64,000 bases of DNA from Bacteroidaceae bacterium (GTDB taxonomy: Bacteria > Bacteroidota > Bacteroidia > Bacteroidales > Bacteroidaceae): the NCBI GenBank assembly GCA_017448965.1, contig JAFSKK010000050.1, forward strand, positions 1 through 64,000, read 5' to 3'. The notes under the pieces were generated by a model. The model had not been told where the DNA came from and did no database searches. It saw nothing but the letters and a program-made list of their open reading frames with translations. A program made the translations under genes and the position numbers. This document shows, piece after piece, positions 33,389-42,140 of this stretch (position 1 is its first letter; every line of letters begins with the position of its first letter).

Positions 33389-33462
33389 AGTTTGGGCTAA
33401 CGCGATGCATACAAGCCGCATGGAACTTCAATTTTTCAATCTTTTAATCCTTCAATTTTACT
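33366..33462. repeat. Palindromic element, 8-bp arms, GCTAACGCG/GCCGCATGG core
   Basis: Left arm of TTGAAGAA-type octamers, core GGGCTAACGCGATGC ... CAAGCCGCATGG, right arm TCAATTTT-type octamers. It lies between convergent genes and forms the last codons of both. Confidence 0.85.
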
Positions 33463-33869
33463 ATCATTCGTCTCTTCCCCACTTCTATCACATCGCCATC
33501 TTTCAAGTCCACCCCTTCGGTGCCTATCTCGGTTCCGTTGCAGAGGGTGGGCTTTTCGGGCAGTCGCCATCCGTAGGTGGGTTGCCCAGGGTGCACATTG
33601 ACACAGCATCCCATGCAGAGGCTGCAGGCGTGTTGTAGACGGGAGTGGATGCCCTTCGGACAGTCGGTGCGCCACTGTCCGTTCTGTACTTTCCAACCTT
33701 CGCCCGAACGGGTGAACTGACACTGAAACACATCGAGTTCCTCGTCGTCCAAGGCTATCACGTTATAGGCTTCTTCTGAGTTCTTGCCCAGCGTGACGAT
33801 GGTGCGGGTTCTCGACAGATGTGCCTCCAAGTCGATGAGACGACCGTCTATTTCAATCCAAGTCTTCAT
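33444..33869 (-). CDS. FHA-like domain protein with Cys-rich loop
   Basis: 141 residues from the ATG at 33869. LSRTRTIVTLGKN near the start, CQFTRSGEGWKVQNGQWRTD in the middle and LCNGTEIGTEGVDLKDGDVIEVGKRRMIV at the end follow the strand pattern of an FHA (phosphothreonine-binding) fold. Inserted between strands is a Cys-rich segment HACSLCMGCCVNVHPG that could bind a metal. No kinase is nearby. The gene is bracketed by two near-identical palindromic elements in direct orientation (33366-33462 and 33871-33972), and its terminal KLKD and stop are repeat sequence. Confidence 0.6.
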   Translation of the reverse strand: MKTWIEIDGRLIDLEAHLSRTRTIVTLGKNSEEAYNVIALDDEELDVFQCQFTRSGEGWKVQNGQWRTDCPKGIHSRLQHACSLCMGCCVNVHPGQPTYGWRLPEKPTLCNGTEIGTEGVDLKDGDVIEVGKRRMIVKLKD

Positions 33870-33870
33870 A

Positions 33871-33972
33871 GAATTCAAGAGTTGAAAAATTGAAGAATTG
33901 AAGTTTGGGCTAACGCGATGTCACAAGCCGCATGGAACTCCAATTTTTCAATCTTTTAATTTTTCAATTTTA
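33871..33972. repeat. Palindromic element, 8-bp arms, GCTAACGCG/GCCGCATGG core
   Basis: Near copy of 33366-33462 in the same orientation: core GGGCTAACGCGATGT ... CAAGCCGCATGG. It forms the 3' end of the DUF4861 gene and lies directly upstream of the FHA gene. Confidence 0.85.
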
Positions 33973-35194
33973 CTATCAGTGGGTTTCTCACGCATTGTGC
34001 GGATTGGCTCAGATAGGCTTCCCAGTCGGTGAGGGAACGGAAGCCTGTGTTGGGGTTCTTGTCCCATCCAGAACCAAAGTAGTAGGTGTAGGATGTGGCG
34101 GGCTTGTAGGTGGTGGTGGCGAGGATGTGGCCAGTAGCGATGCCGTTCTCGCGAGCCTGATAGGTGGTGAGGATGCCCTTGTCGGGGAAGAGCAGCCCGA
34201 TGTAGATTTTTCCCATCTGCTTGGCCAGTTCGTCCTTGTATTTGGCGTTATAGACAGAAGCATCGCCCAAATCTTCATAACCCAGATAGCCATTCTCCTG
34301 AGAGAGCACATAGGCTGAGGGATTAGACTTGTGGATGACGGTTCCTGCCGCCATCTTCGATGGTTTTGTCAAGCCCTGATAGGTGATGCTGACACGGTTG
34401 AAATGGTTGCCTGCATCGAGCGAGATGGTGCGCACTTCGGTCACTTTCTCTCCATTGAAGTCCTGCTCGGGATAGGTGAAGCGAACGGTGAAGCGGAGTG
34501 GCCCCTGGTCGAGAATCTCGAAAGACTTGTAGCACTTGGGCATGAAGAGGGTTCCATCGGCATTGAGAAGGGCGTTGGCCCCACCTCCGAGAGTAGGCCC
34601 TACGGTGTAGCAATCCATGCCCTTTCCGTGGTCGATGTGGTAGCAATAGGCGTTGTACACCTGGTCGGCCAAGTCGTGGTAACCACGGTCGTGCAGTTGC
34701 TTGCTCACGGAGCGCATCTCCTGATTCTGCTCAGAGGCATACCAGTAGTCGAGCATGAGGTCGGAGGTGCTCTTGTTGAAGAGGTCATATCCCACAGCAC
34801 CACCATGTCCATACACACGGTAGGCCACACGGTCGTTCTCCCAACCGAACTCGTCCTGACGTTCGATGAAGAGACGTCCTTTCGCCTTTACCTCATAGTT
34901 CTGTGGAGTGCCTTTTTGTGCATAATACAACGATTTTCCCTTGCCAGCCACTCCTGCCTGGAAGATGAGTTTCCCATCCGAAGTCACCTGCGAGGGAATC
35001 TCTTTGCCTCCTGCATCGGTCACAACGATGTCTTTGTCGGCCTGCAACTGCTTCTGGAGGGCAGACACATCCACCTCCACTATCTCCAGACGAGCAGAAG
35101 AGATGGGGTTGGACACGGAAATGGTTACACGATTGGCAGCATAGGCTGCTGCAGCCAACAGGCATACGAGGGTCAGTAAAAAGGTCTTTTTCAT
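33956..35194 (-). CDS. DUF4861 family secreted protein
   Basis: 412 residues with signal peptide ending near AAYAA (residue 20). RVTISVSNPISSARLEIVEVD, then RQDEFGWENDRVAYRVYG, DYWYASEQN and DCYTVGPTLGGGANALL are typical of DUF4861, a beta-sandwich family found with pectin and hemicellulose degradation genes; its activity is not settled to my knowledge. It is divergent from the GH51 gene, with 186 bp between them, and a minus-strand -7 box TATATTTG at 35217-35224. The C-terminal IVKLKN and stop are encoded by the palindromic element 33871-33972. Confidence 0.75.
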   Translation of the reverse strand: MKKTFLLTLVCLLAAAAYAANRVTISVSNPISSARLEIVEVDVSALQKQLQADKDIVVTDAGGKEIPSQVTSDGKLIFQAGVAGKGKSLYYAQKGTPQNYEVKAKGRLFIERQDEFGWENDRVAYRVYGHGGAVGYDLFNKSTSDLMLDYWYASEQNQEMRSVSKQLHDRGYHDLADQVYNAYCYHIDHGKGMDCYTVGPTLGGGANALLNADGTLFMPKCYKSFEILDQGPLRFTVRFTYPEQDFNGEKVTEVRTISLDAGNHFNRVSITYQGLTKPSKMAAGTVIHKSNPSAYVLSQENGYLGYEDLGDASVYNAKYKDELAKQMGKIYIGLLFPDKGILTTYQARENGIATGHILATTTYKPATSYTYYFGSGWDKNPNTGFRSLTDWEAYLSQSAQCVRNPLIVKLKN

Positions 35195-35216
35195 TGGTCA
35201 ATCATTTTTTTCCTTG

Positions 35217-35224
35217 CAAATATA
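35217..35224 (-). promoter_or_regulatory. -7 box TATATTTG for the DUF4861 gene
   Basis: Consensus match on the minus strand, 23 bp from the ATG at 35194. Confidence 0.5.
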
Positions 35225-35283
35225 ATAACTATATGTGTAATAATGACAAAAACACACGTAAAAATAACAGATTACCGTCCATT

Positions 35284-35348
35284 GTTACATATTTGCAAAC
35301 GTTTGGGCAAATAGTTCATCGGCAATATGGGCGAACTCCGTACCTTTG
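35284..35348 (+). promoter_or_regulatory. GTTACAT-type operator and promoter of the GH51 operon
   Basis: GTTACATATTTGCAAACG then TTTGGGCA, with -7 box TACCTTTG at 35341-35348. GTTACAT begins 57 bp before the -7 box, exactly as at 40190 and 43973. Confidence 0.75.
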
Positions 35349-35380
35349 TGGCCAGTTTTACTAACTATAATTGAAACGCA

Positions 35381-37405
35381 ATGAATAAAATTTTGATGGC
35401 AGCCCTGCTGCTGACCAGTGCCTTCACAACAACGACGGCACAGACGGAACCCATCCGTATTGACCTCGGCCAAAAAGGAGCCGTGGTGTCACAAAATCTC
35501 TATGGTATATTTTTCGAGGAAATCAGTCATGCGGGTGATGGTGGTCTCTATGCAGAACTGATTCAGAACCGTGGCTTCGAGGAGCACGTGCTACCTTCGG
35601 GCATGACCTACAAAGACGGTAAGGCTTACGCCCCCGATGCCATGAACTATGAGCACCGGACGAACAAGAACTGGAACATCCATTGGAACTTGGAAGAGAA
35701 GAAGATGACAGGGTGGAAGGTTGCAGGCGAGAAGGCCACCGTAACAAGTGAGATTGTCGAGACCAAAACACCTCTGCATAAAAATACACCCCACGCCATG
35801 CAACTCAATATCAAGAAGGTGCAGAAGGGTGGCAAAGCCGCGCTGACAAACACGGGTTATTGGGGCATCGGCCTGAAGGCTGGCGAAAAGTATGACTTGC
35901 GATTCTACGTGAAGTCATCTGATTATAAAGGCACCATCACCGCCCGACTGCAAGACGGCGAGACAAGCAAATCGCTCGGCGCCGTGACGCTCGACAGCCG
36001 TCAGTTAAAGGACTGGACGGAATTGACTGCCACACTGACTGCCGAGGCTACGACGGCCAAGGGTGAACTGGCGTTGGAGTTCGACAAGACAGGAACGGTG
36101 CTAGTCGATTACGTGTCTCTCTTCCCGCAGGCCACCTTCAAAGGTCGCAAGAACGGCCAGCGGGCCGACGTGGCACAGATGTTGGTTGATTTACATCCGA
36201 AATTCATGCGTTGGCCAGGCGGCTGCATCGTCGAGGGTGTCACGTATGAGAACCGCGTGCGGTGGAAGGAGACACTGGGCGACCCGATGACCCGCCGCGG
36301 CGAGTGGGACCTCTGGGGCTACCGCGCCACCTGGGGCATGGGCTATCACGATTTCCTGCAATTCTGCGAGGACTTGCAGATAGATGCCATGTTCGTCAAC
36401 AATGCCGGAATGTCGTGCTCCGTGCGCAACGGTGACTTCGTGAGCAGCGATGCCGATATGAATGCCGTCGTTCAGGATTTCCGCGATGCCATCGACTACG
36501 CGCTGGCTGACCCCTCCAAGAATCGATGGGCCAAGATGCGTGCCGAGGCCGGTCACCCGAAGCCCTTCCCCCTGAAGTATGTCGAGATAGGTAATGAGAA
36601 CGTAGGCCCAGAGTATGTCACCCACTTCAACTACATCTTCAAGAAGCTGAAAGCCGAGTATCCGCAGATTACGTTCATCAACACCTTGGGCCACACCGAC
36701 CCGCTCTTGGCTCAGATTCCCGGCGACTACATGGTGGACCCCCACTGGTATCGTGACCCCAATTTCTTCTTTGCCAACAACCACCTCTTCGACGACGCAC
36801 CCCGCACGCACGATATCTACGTGGGCGAGTATGCCTGCCTGGGCGGTGTGGGCGCCGGCAACCTGCTTGCCGCCATCAGCGAGGCCGCCTTCATCCTGGG
36901 CATGGAGCGCAACAGCGACGTGGTGAAAATGTCGTCGTATGCGCCGCTCTTCGAGAACGAGAACCGCCGCGACTGGCCCTGCAACCTCATCCACATCAAC
37001 AACCTCGAGGTCTATGGCCGTGCCTCCTATTACGTGCAGCAGATGGCCGCCGAGAACCGCCCCACCTATAATATATATGTGAGCGAGACGAGCACAGGCG
37101 ACCCCAAGACCACCCGCCACTTCTGTCAGGCAGGCTACGACGAGCAAACTGGCGAACTCATCATCAAGGTGGTGAATGGCACCGACCAGCCCTACCGCCG
37201 CTCGTTCACCATCGACGGTGCCTGCAACGTGCTGCCTACGGGCAAGGTCATCAGCCTCAGTGGCGATGCTAAGGACGAGAACTCCTTCGAGCAGCCCACA
37301 AAGCTGTCGCCCCGCACCACGCTCTTCGGCAAGTTCGGCCGTCAATTCGATTATGAGTTTTCACCCATGTCGTTCACTATCATGCGGATAAAGATTTGCA
37401 AATAA
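35381..37405 (+). CDS. GH51 alpha-L-arabinofuranosidase
   Basis: 674 residues with signal peptide ending near TTTTAQ. YGIFFEEISHAGDGGLYAELIQNRGFEE opens the catalytic region, a CBM4_9-like insert lies at about 85-255, then MRWPGGCIVEG, acid/base Glu in EIGNENVGPEY and nucleophile Glu in YVGEYACLGG. It removes arabinofuranosyl units from arabinan or arabinoxylan, probably in the periplasm. First of three co-directional genes, with 2 bp to the GH53 gene. Its second half is richer in GC than the first. Confidence 0.9.
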   Translation: MNKILMAALLLTSAFTTTTAQTEPIRIDLGQKGAVVSQNLYGIFFEEISHAGDGGLYAELIQNRGFEEHVLPSGMTYKDGKAYAPDAMNYEHRTNKNWNIHWNLEEKKMTGWKVAGEKATVTSEIVETKTPLHKNTPHAMQLNIKKVQKGGKAALTNTGYWGIGLKAGEKYDLRFYVKSSDYKGTITARLQDGETSKSLGAVTLDSRQLKDWTELTATLTAEATTAKGELALEFDKTGTVLVDYVSLFPQATFKGRKNGQRADVAQMLVDLHPKFMRWPGGCIVEGVTYENRVRWKETLGDPMTRRGEWDLWGYRATWGMGYHDFLQFCEDLQIDAMFVNNAGMSCSVRNGDFVSSDADMNAVVQDFRDAIDYALADPSKNRWAKMRAEAGHPKPFPLKYVEIGNENVGPEYVTHFNYIFKKLKAEYPQITFINTLGHTDPLLAQIPGDYMVDPHWYRDPNFFFANNHLFDDAPRTHDIYVGEYACLGGVGAGNLLAAISEAAFILGMERNSDVVKMSSYAPLFENENRRDWPCNLIHINNLEVYGRASYYVQQMAAENRPTYNIYVSETSTGDPKTTRHFCQAGYDEQTGELIIKVVNGTDQPYRRSFTIDGACNVLPTGKVISLSGDAKDENSFEQPTKLSPRTTLFGKFGRQFDYEFSPMSFTIMRIKICK

Positions 37406-37407
37406 AG

Positions 37408-38520
37408 ATGGATATGAAAATGAAAATTTTTTTTGTAATAGGTCTGTTGTTGCAGGTGGTGCTGTTAAAAGCACAGGTGAATGAGACGGACTTTGTGAAA
37501 GGTGCCGATGTGGGCTTCCTTACAGGACAGGAGCGTCAAGGACAAAAATTCTACGATGTCCGAGGCACAGAACGCGAGTGTCTGGAACTGCTGAAGAATG
37601 ATTACCAGATGTCAGCCATCCGCATGCGTGTCTGGGTGAATCCCCGTAGCGGTTCGTGCGACAAGAACGAACTCTTGGCGATGGCTAAACGGGTGAAGGC
37701 ACTGGGCATGGACCTGATGGTGGACTTCCACTACAGCGACTCATGGGCAGACCCCGGCAAGCAACCCATCCCGAAGGCTTGGCTCGGACACTCATTTGAA
37801 GAGATGAAGCAGGACGTAAGAAACCACACCATCGAGGTGCTATCGCTGCTGAAGGAGAACGGCATCGAGCCTCGCTGGGTGCAGGTGGGAAACGAGACCA
37901 CCAACGGCATGCTTTGGAGCGTGAAGACCAATGAGCAGGGCTGGGAAGTGAAGGATGCACAAGGTCACACCACCATCACCCATAGCATGGGTCACATCAA
38001 GACTGAGCCTCAACAGTATGCCGGATTTATCCGTGCTGGTTACGATGCCGTGAAGGAAGTTTTCCCAAAAGCCATCGTCATTGTTCACCTCGACCGTGGA
38101 CATCGGCAGGACATCTACGACTGGAACCTCGACACAGTGCTGAAATATGGCGGCAAGTTCGACATGGTGGGCATGTCGCTCTATCCCTATTGGGCGATGG
38201 AAGGACATCCTGAGATGAATGCCGACGACATCATCACCAACTGCATCAAGAACATCCGTCATGTGAGCGAGAAATACGGTTGCGACGTGATGATTGTGGA
38301 GACAGGATACGAAGTGAATGAGCAGCATCCCGAAATCATGGAGGAAGGACGGCGTCAGTTGGCGCGAGTCATCCGCGAAGCCCGTAACGAAACAGGAGGT
38401 CATTGCCGCGGTGTGTTCTACTGGGAACCCCAGTGTCGGCCAGGAGGCTATAAACTGGGAGCGTTTGACAGCAAAGGCAAGCCCACTGCCATCATGGACG
38501 GATTTATAGAAAACAAATAA
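37408..38520 (+). CDS. GH53 endo-beta-1,4-galactanase
   Basis: 370 residues from the ATG at 37408, two bases after the GH51 stop; an overlapping TTG reading is rejected. Signal peptide, then KGADVGFLTGQERQG, MRVWVNP, LMVDFHYSDSWADPGKQ, acid/base Glu in QVGNETTNGMLW and nucleophile Glu in IVETGYE. GH53 enzymes cut beta-1,4-galactan, the side chain of rhamnogalacturonan I. Operon position between an arabinofuranosidase and a double hydrolase fits type I arabinogalactan degradation. Confidence 0.9.
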   Translation: MDMKMKIFFVIGLLLQVVLLKAQVNETDFVKGADVGFLTGQERQGQKFYDVRGTERECLELLKNDYQMSAIRMRVWVNPRSGSCDKNELLAMAKRVKALGMDLMVDFHYSDSWADPGKQPIPKAWLGHSFEEMKQDVRNHTIEVLSLLKENGIEPRWVQVGNETTNGMLWSVKTNEQGWEVKDAQGHTTITHSMGHIKTEPQQYAGFIRAGYDAVKEVFPKAIVIVHLDRGHRQDIYDWNLDTVLKYGGKFDMVGMSLYPYWAMEGHPEMNADDIITNCIKNIRHVSEKYGCDVMIVETGYEVNEQHPEIMEEGRRQLARVIREARNETGGHCRGVFYWEPQCRPGGYKLGAFDSKGKPTAIMDGFIENK

Positions 38521-38532
38521 AAAGAAGAAGTA

Positions 38533-40176
38533 ATGAAAAGAATCTTATTTTCGACTTTCTTGCTGGCATGGCTGTTACCGCTGTCGATGCTGGCGCAAGT
38601 GAAACAGAAGACCATCGACAATGGTGGCAGTGGAGCCTACAAGGCAGAGGCCCACGAGGAAAAGACATTCAAGGATGCAGTCATCTACAAGCCTGTAGAC
38701 ATGAAGGTGGCGGCGAAAGAGGGTAAGTTACCCGTACTGGTGTGGGCGAATGGCGGTTGCAACGACACGTCGCTGCCCCACGAGCGGATGCTCAACGAGG
38801 TGGCATCACATGGCTATGTGGTCATCGCTTTGGGCAGCATGCAGCAACGTATTGATGACCGTCCTCTAAAGAAATCGCCCAACGAGCAGATGGTACAAGC
38901 GATGGATTGGATAGCCAAGGAGGCATCGAAGAAAAGTAGTGAATACCACGGTGTGGTGGATGTGGAGAAGATTGCCGTGGCGGGACAGTCGTGTGGCGGG
39001 GCGCAAGCGTTGGTGGCCAGCAGCGATGCGCGTGTGAAGACCACGGTGATGGTCAATTCGGGCATGGGCGATATGGAGATGTCGGGTGCCAGCCGCGAAT
39101 CGCTCAGTAGACTTCATGCTCCTATTCTGTATATGCCAGGAGGTGAGGGTGACGTGGCTTATGGGAATGCGGTGAAAGACTATGCACGCATCGACCATGT
39201 GTTTGTGGCTTTTGCCAACCACTTGACGGCTGGTCATGGAGGAGATTTCGACCAGCCCTATGGTGGCAGTTTCGCCCGTATGCTGACGGCTTGGTTGGAC
39301 TGGCAACTGAAGAGAAACACTGACTGCGGTGACATCTTCTTGAAGAACCAACTTGACCAGTTCCCCGAATGGACCATGCGCTCGAAAGAGTCCATGAAGG
39401 GCTTTGTGAACGAGCCTTTCGCAATGATGGAGGTGCACTGCATCAACCACAAAAACCAGAACATCTTCGGCAAACTCTATCTGCCCCATAACGGACAGGC
39501 GAAAAAACCTATTGCAATTCTTGCCCACGGCTACAACTCTTCCTTCCACGAAACAGAAGCTTATGCCCAAACACTGGCCATGAATGGGATTGCCGCCTAC
39601 ATTTTCGATTTCTGCGGAGGTGCTGTAAAGAGTCGCAGCGAGGGTAAAACTACGGAGATGTCAGTCTTTACTGAGGCTGATGATGTGGCCGCCATCGTGG
39701 AAACGGTCAAGACGTGGGACTTTGTCGATACGGACAGAATGGCATTGCTGGGCTGTAGCCAAGGCGGACTGGTTGCTGCCATTGCCTCATCGCAAATGCC
39801 CGAAGTGTTCAAGGCGGTGGTGCTGGTCTACCCTGCTCTCATGATTGCAGAGCATGCCGTCAATGTCCACCCCAAAGAGGCCATCACCTCCGAGACGGGA
39901 GTAGAGGTGATGGGCATGCCTTTGTCGCACATCTACTATGACCAGTTGGTGGGCTACAAAGTGTTTGACGAGATGAAAAAGTATCAGGGCAACGTCATGA
40001 TTGTGTATGGCGACAAAGACCCCATTGCTGCTGGCGACTATATGGAGCGTGCCCGCCAAACCTATCGCAGTTGTGAGGTGAATGTGGTGCCTAATGGTGC
40101 TCATGGGTTCCCTGCCTCCATCACTCATGTCAAAGCCAACGAGCATATCGTGAAGTTTCTGAGGGAGAACTTGTAA
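38533..40176 (+). CDS. Secreted tandem alpha/beta-hydrolase
   Basis: 547 residues with signal peptide ending near SMLAQ. Domain 1 (about 28-265) is PET-hydrolase-like: VWANGGCNDTS, GQSCGG (Ser153) and GHGGDF. Domain 2 (about 285-547) is a BAAT/X-Pro-peptidase-like serine hydrolase: AHGYNSSFHE, GCSQGG (Ser409), GDKDPI and NGAHGFP. Probably a carbohydrate esterase pair removing acyl groups from galactan or pectin (inference). Domain 1 is a close relative of domain 2 in the protein at 2882-4666. Third gene of the GH51 operon, closed by the terminator at 40223-40265. Confidence 0.78.
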   Translation: MKRILFSTFLLAWLLPLSMLAQVKQKTIDNGGSGAYKAEAHEEKTFKDAVIYKPVDMKVAAKEGKLPVLVWANGGCNDTSLPHERMLNEVASHGYVVIALGSMQQRIDDRPLKKSPNEQMVQAMDWIAKEASKKSSEYHGVVDVEKIAVAGQSCGGAQALVASSDARVKTTVMVNSGMGDMEMSGASRESLSRLHAPILYMPGGEGDVAYGNAVKDYARIDHVFVAFANHLTAGHGGDFDQPYGGSFARMLTAWLDWQLKRNTDCGDIFLKNQLDQFPEWTMRSKESMKGFVNEPFAMMEVHCINHKNQNIFGKLYLPHNGQAKKPIAILAHGYNSSFHETEAYAQTLAMNGIAAYIFDFCGGAVKSRSEGKTTEMSVFTEADDVAAIVETVKTWDFVDTDRMALLGCSQGGLVAAIASSQMPEVFKAVVLVYPALMIAEHAVNVHPKEAITSETGVEVMGMPLSHIYYDQLVGYKVFDEMKKYQGNVMIVYGDKDPIAAGDYMERARQTYRSCEVNVVPNGAHGFPASITHVKANEHIVKFLRENL

Positions 40177-40189
40177 GAAAGTAACAATT

Positions 40190-40254
40190 GTTACATGTTT
40201 TCATCCGGTTGTTACAACTGTGAAAGCCTGCTGCAAAGGAAAGACGTACCTTTG
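40190..40254 (+). promoter_or_regulatory. GTTACAT-type operator and promoter of the second GH53 gene
   Basis: GTTACATGTTTTCATCCGG then TTGTTACA, with -7 box TACCTTTG at 40247-40254; 57-bp spacing as at 35284 and 43973. The -7 box lies partly in the terminator stem 40223-40265. Confidence 0.75.
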
Positions 40255-40265
40255 CAGCAGGCTTT
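40223..40265 (+). terminator. Intrinsic terminator of the GH51 operon
   Basis: A perfect 17-bp stem, AAAGCCTGCTGCAAAGG with CCTTTGCAGCAGGCTTT, 9-nt loop, followed by TT. The right arm contains most of the -7 box of the next promoter. Confidence 0.85.
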
Positions 40266-40298
40266 TTATCAAATTACTTGACTAATTATTAAACAAAA

Positions 40299-42140
40299 AT
40301 GAAACGAAATCTTCTACTAACACTCATGACGGCATGGCTGGCTATCGGCGCGCATGCCATCACTGTAACTGACACTCTCTTTCACCGCTACGACCATGAG
40401 GATTTTGCCTTCGGTGCCGATGTAAGTTTCGTACCACAAATGGAAAGTTGGGGCACGAGATGGCTCGACAAGAACGGCAAGCAGAAAGACATCCTGCAAA
40501 TTCTGCAAGAACAGGGCATCAACAACATCCGCCTGCGTGTGTGGACGGTGAGCAGCGGAGCCAGCAGCAAGCAGGAGGTAGTGAACATGTGCAAGCGAGC
40601 CAAGGCGAAGGGCATGGGGGTGATGATAGACTTCCACTACAGCGACACATGGGCCGACCCAGGCAGCCAAACCATTCCTGCTGCATGGACAGACCACAGC
40701 GTGGAGGCGCTGTCCAAGAATGTGTACGACCACACCTACGACGTGCTCTCGGCCATCAAGGCAGCGGGCGTCACACCGAAGTGGGTGCAAGTGGGCAACG
40801 AAACAAAACGCGGCATGCTCTACCCCGTAGGACAAACGAACAAGGGCGGTTCGGTGGCCTTCGCAAAGTTCGTGCTGAGCGGCTACAACGCCGTGAAAGC
40901 CGTTGACCCATCAATGCAGGTCATCGTCCACCTTCCCGATGGTCACGACAATTCACTCTACCGCAGCATTTTCGACGGATTGAAGAAAAACGGTGCCAAA
41001 TGGGACATCATCGGTTTGTCTGCCTATCCCCGATGGTCACATCTCGATGGCCCCACAATGATTACGAAGGTAATGGCCAACATCAACGACTTGAAAAAGC
41101 GCTACGGCACTCCCTGTATGGTGGTGGAAACAGGTCACTATCCCAATAAAGCCATTGAGGGCAACCAGTATCTCGTTGGCGTGATGGACAAGATGATCAA
41201 GAACGGTGATCTGGGCTGCTTCTATTGGGAGCCTGAATCGATGGGTGGCTATGACATGGGGGCTTGGGACGAGGCAAACAAAAAGCCTACGGTGATGATG
41301 GATGCCTTCCTCGGTGTGAAGCACACGGAAGTGTCGTGGTTGATGAGCGCGAAGATAACTGCACCGGCTCAAGAAGAACATGCTGCCAACAACCTGACAC
41401 TGAAGGCTGATGTGAAACACATCAGGAAGCGCACGAATACAGTGGCTTTCTATCTTGACAAGCGATTGGTGGGCAAGGTGACCGAGTCACCCTACGAACT
41501 GCCTGTGGAAGTGTCGGAACCAGGTGTACATACGGTATGGGTGAAGGTTACTGACACCGACAAATTCACACAAATGTCTGACACCCTGACTTTCTTCACT
41601 GGTGAGTCAACTCAACTGGATGACCCCACCGTAACCAATGGTACACAGATAGGAGGTTCTGCCAACTGGAACATGATGGTGAATGCCCCTGGAAAATACA
41701 GGTTGCTGTTCAAATACACAGCCACAAATACTTGTGGTACGGGGATATGGATCAATGGCGACAGCATTGGTCGATTTCATTTCACAAAAAAACAGGATGA
41801 CTATCTGAAACAAGATATCGAAGTGGCCGAGAACGGTAATCAAACACTCATGCTGACGGCAACCAGCAAATATGGCTTGCCTGACATAGCATGGCTACGC
41901 ATCTTCCCCTTGGAGGGACAGATAGCTCCATCACTATCTGACGCAACAGGTATCAAGAATCAGCGCATCGGCAATGATGACGAAATGGTAGATGTTTACA
42001 GCCTCTCGGGGGTGTTCATCCGCAGAGTGCCCCAGTCTCAGTTGGGATTCTCGCTGGGCAACCGGTCGTCGGCAGTTGTTGCCTTGCCAAATTGTGTGGG
42101 CGGCACACCATACATCGTGCGGAAGCAACGACTGAAATAA
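40299..42140 (+). CDS. Multidomain GH53 endo-galactanase
   Basis: 613 residues with signal peptide ending near GAHA. The GH53 barrel (about 35-345) has FGADVSFVPQMESWG, LRVWTVSS, MIDFHYSDTWADPGSQ, acid/base Glu in QVGNETKRGMLYP and nucleophile Glu in VVETGHYPN. An Ig-like domain (about 350-435) and a CBM6/35-like sandwich (about 440-550) follow. The last about 50 residues (VDVYSLSGVFIRRV ... TPYIVRKQRLK) resemble the C-terminal sorting-like tails of Bacteroidetes secreted enzymes. It has its own GTTACAT promoter. The 3' end overlaps the convergent regulator gene by 103 bp. Confidence 0.87.
   Translation: MKRNLLLTLMTAWLAIGAHAITVTDTLFHRYDHEDFAFGADVSFVPQMESWGTRWLDKNGKQKDILQILQEQGINNIRLRVWTVSSGASSKQEVVNMCKRAKAKGMGVMIDFHYSDTWADPGSQTIPAAWTDHSVEALSKNVYDHTYDVLSAIKAAGVTPKWVQVGNETKRGMLYPVGQTNKGGSVAFAKFVLSGYNAVKAVDPSMQVIVHLPDGHDNSLYRSIFDGLKKNGAKWDIIGLSAYPRWSHLDGPTMITKVMANINDLKKRYGTPCMVVETGHYPNKAIEGNQYLVGVMDKMIKNGDLGCFYWEPESMGGYDMGAWDEANKKPTVMMDAFLGVKHTEVSWLMSAKITAPAQEEHAANNLTLKADVKHIRKRTNTVAFYLDKRLVGKVTESPYELPVEVSEPGVHTVWVKVTDTDKFTQMSDTLTFFTGESTQLDDPTVTNGTQIGGSANWNMMVNAPGKYRLLFKYTATNTCGTGIWINGDSIGRFHFTKKQDDYLKQDIEVAENGNQTLMLTATSKYGLPDIAWLRIFPLEGQIAPSLSDATGIKNQRIGNDDEMVDVYSLSGVFIRRVPQSQLGFSLGNRSSAVVALPNCVGGTPYIVRKQRLK

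Noticed and set aside
36191-37345. 384-residue minus-strand frame
   Set aside because: It is a shadow of the GH51 coding strand in a GC-rich stretch, with no family pattern.
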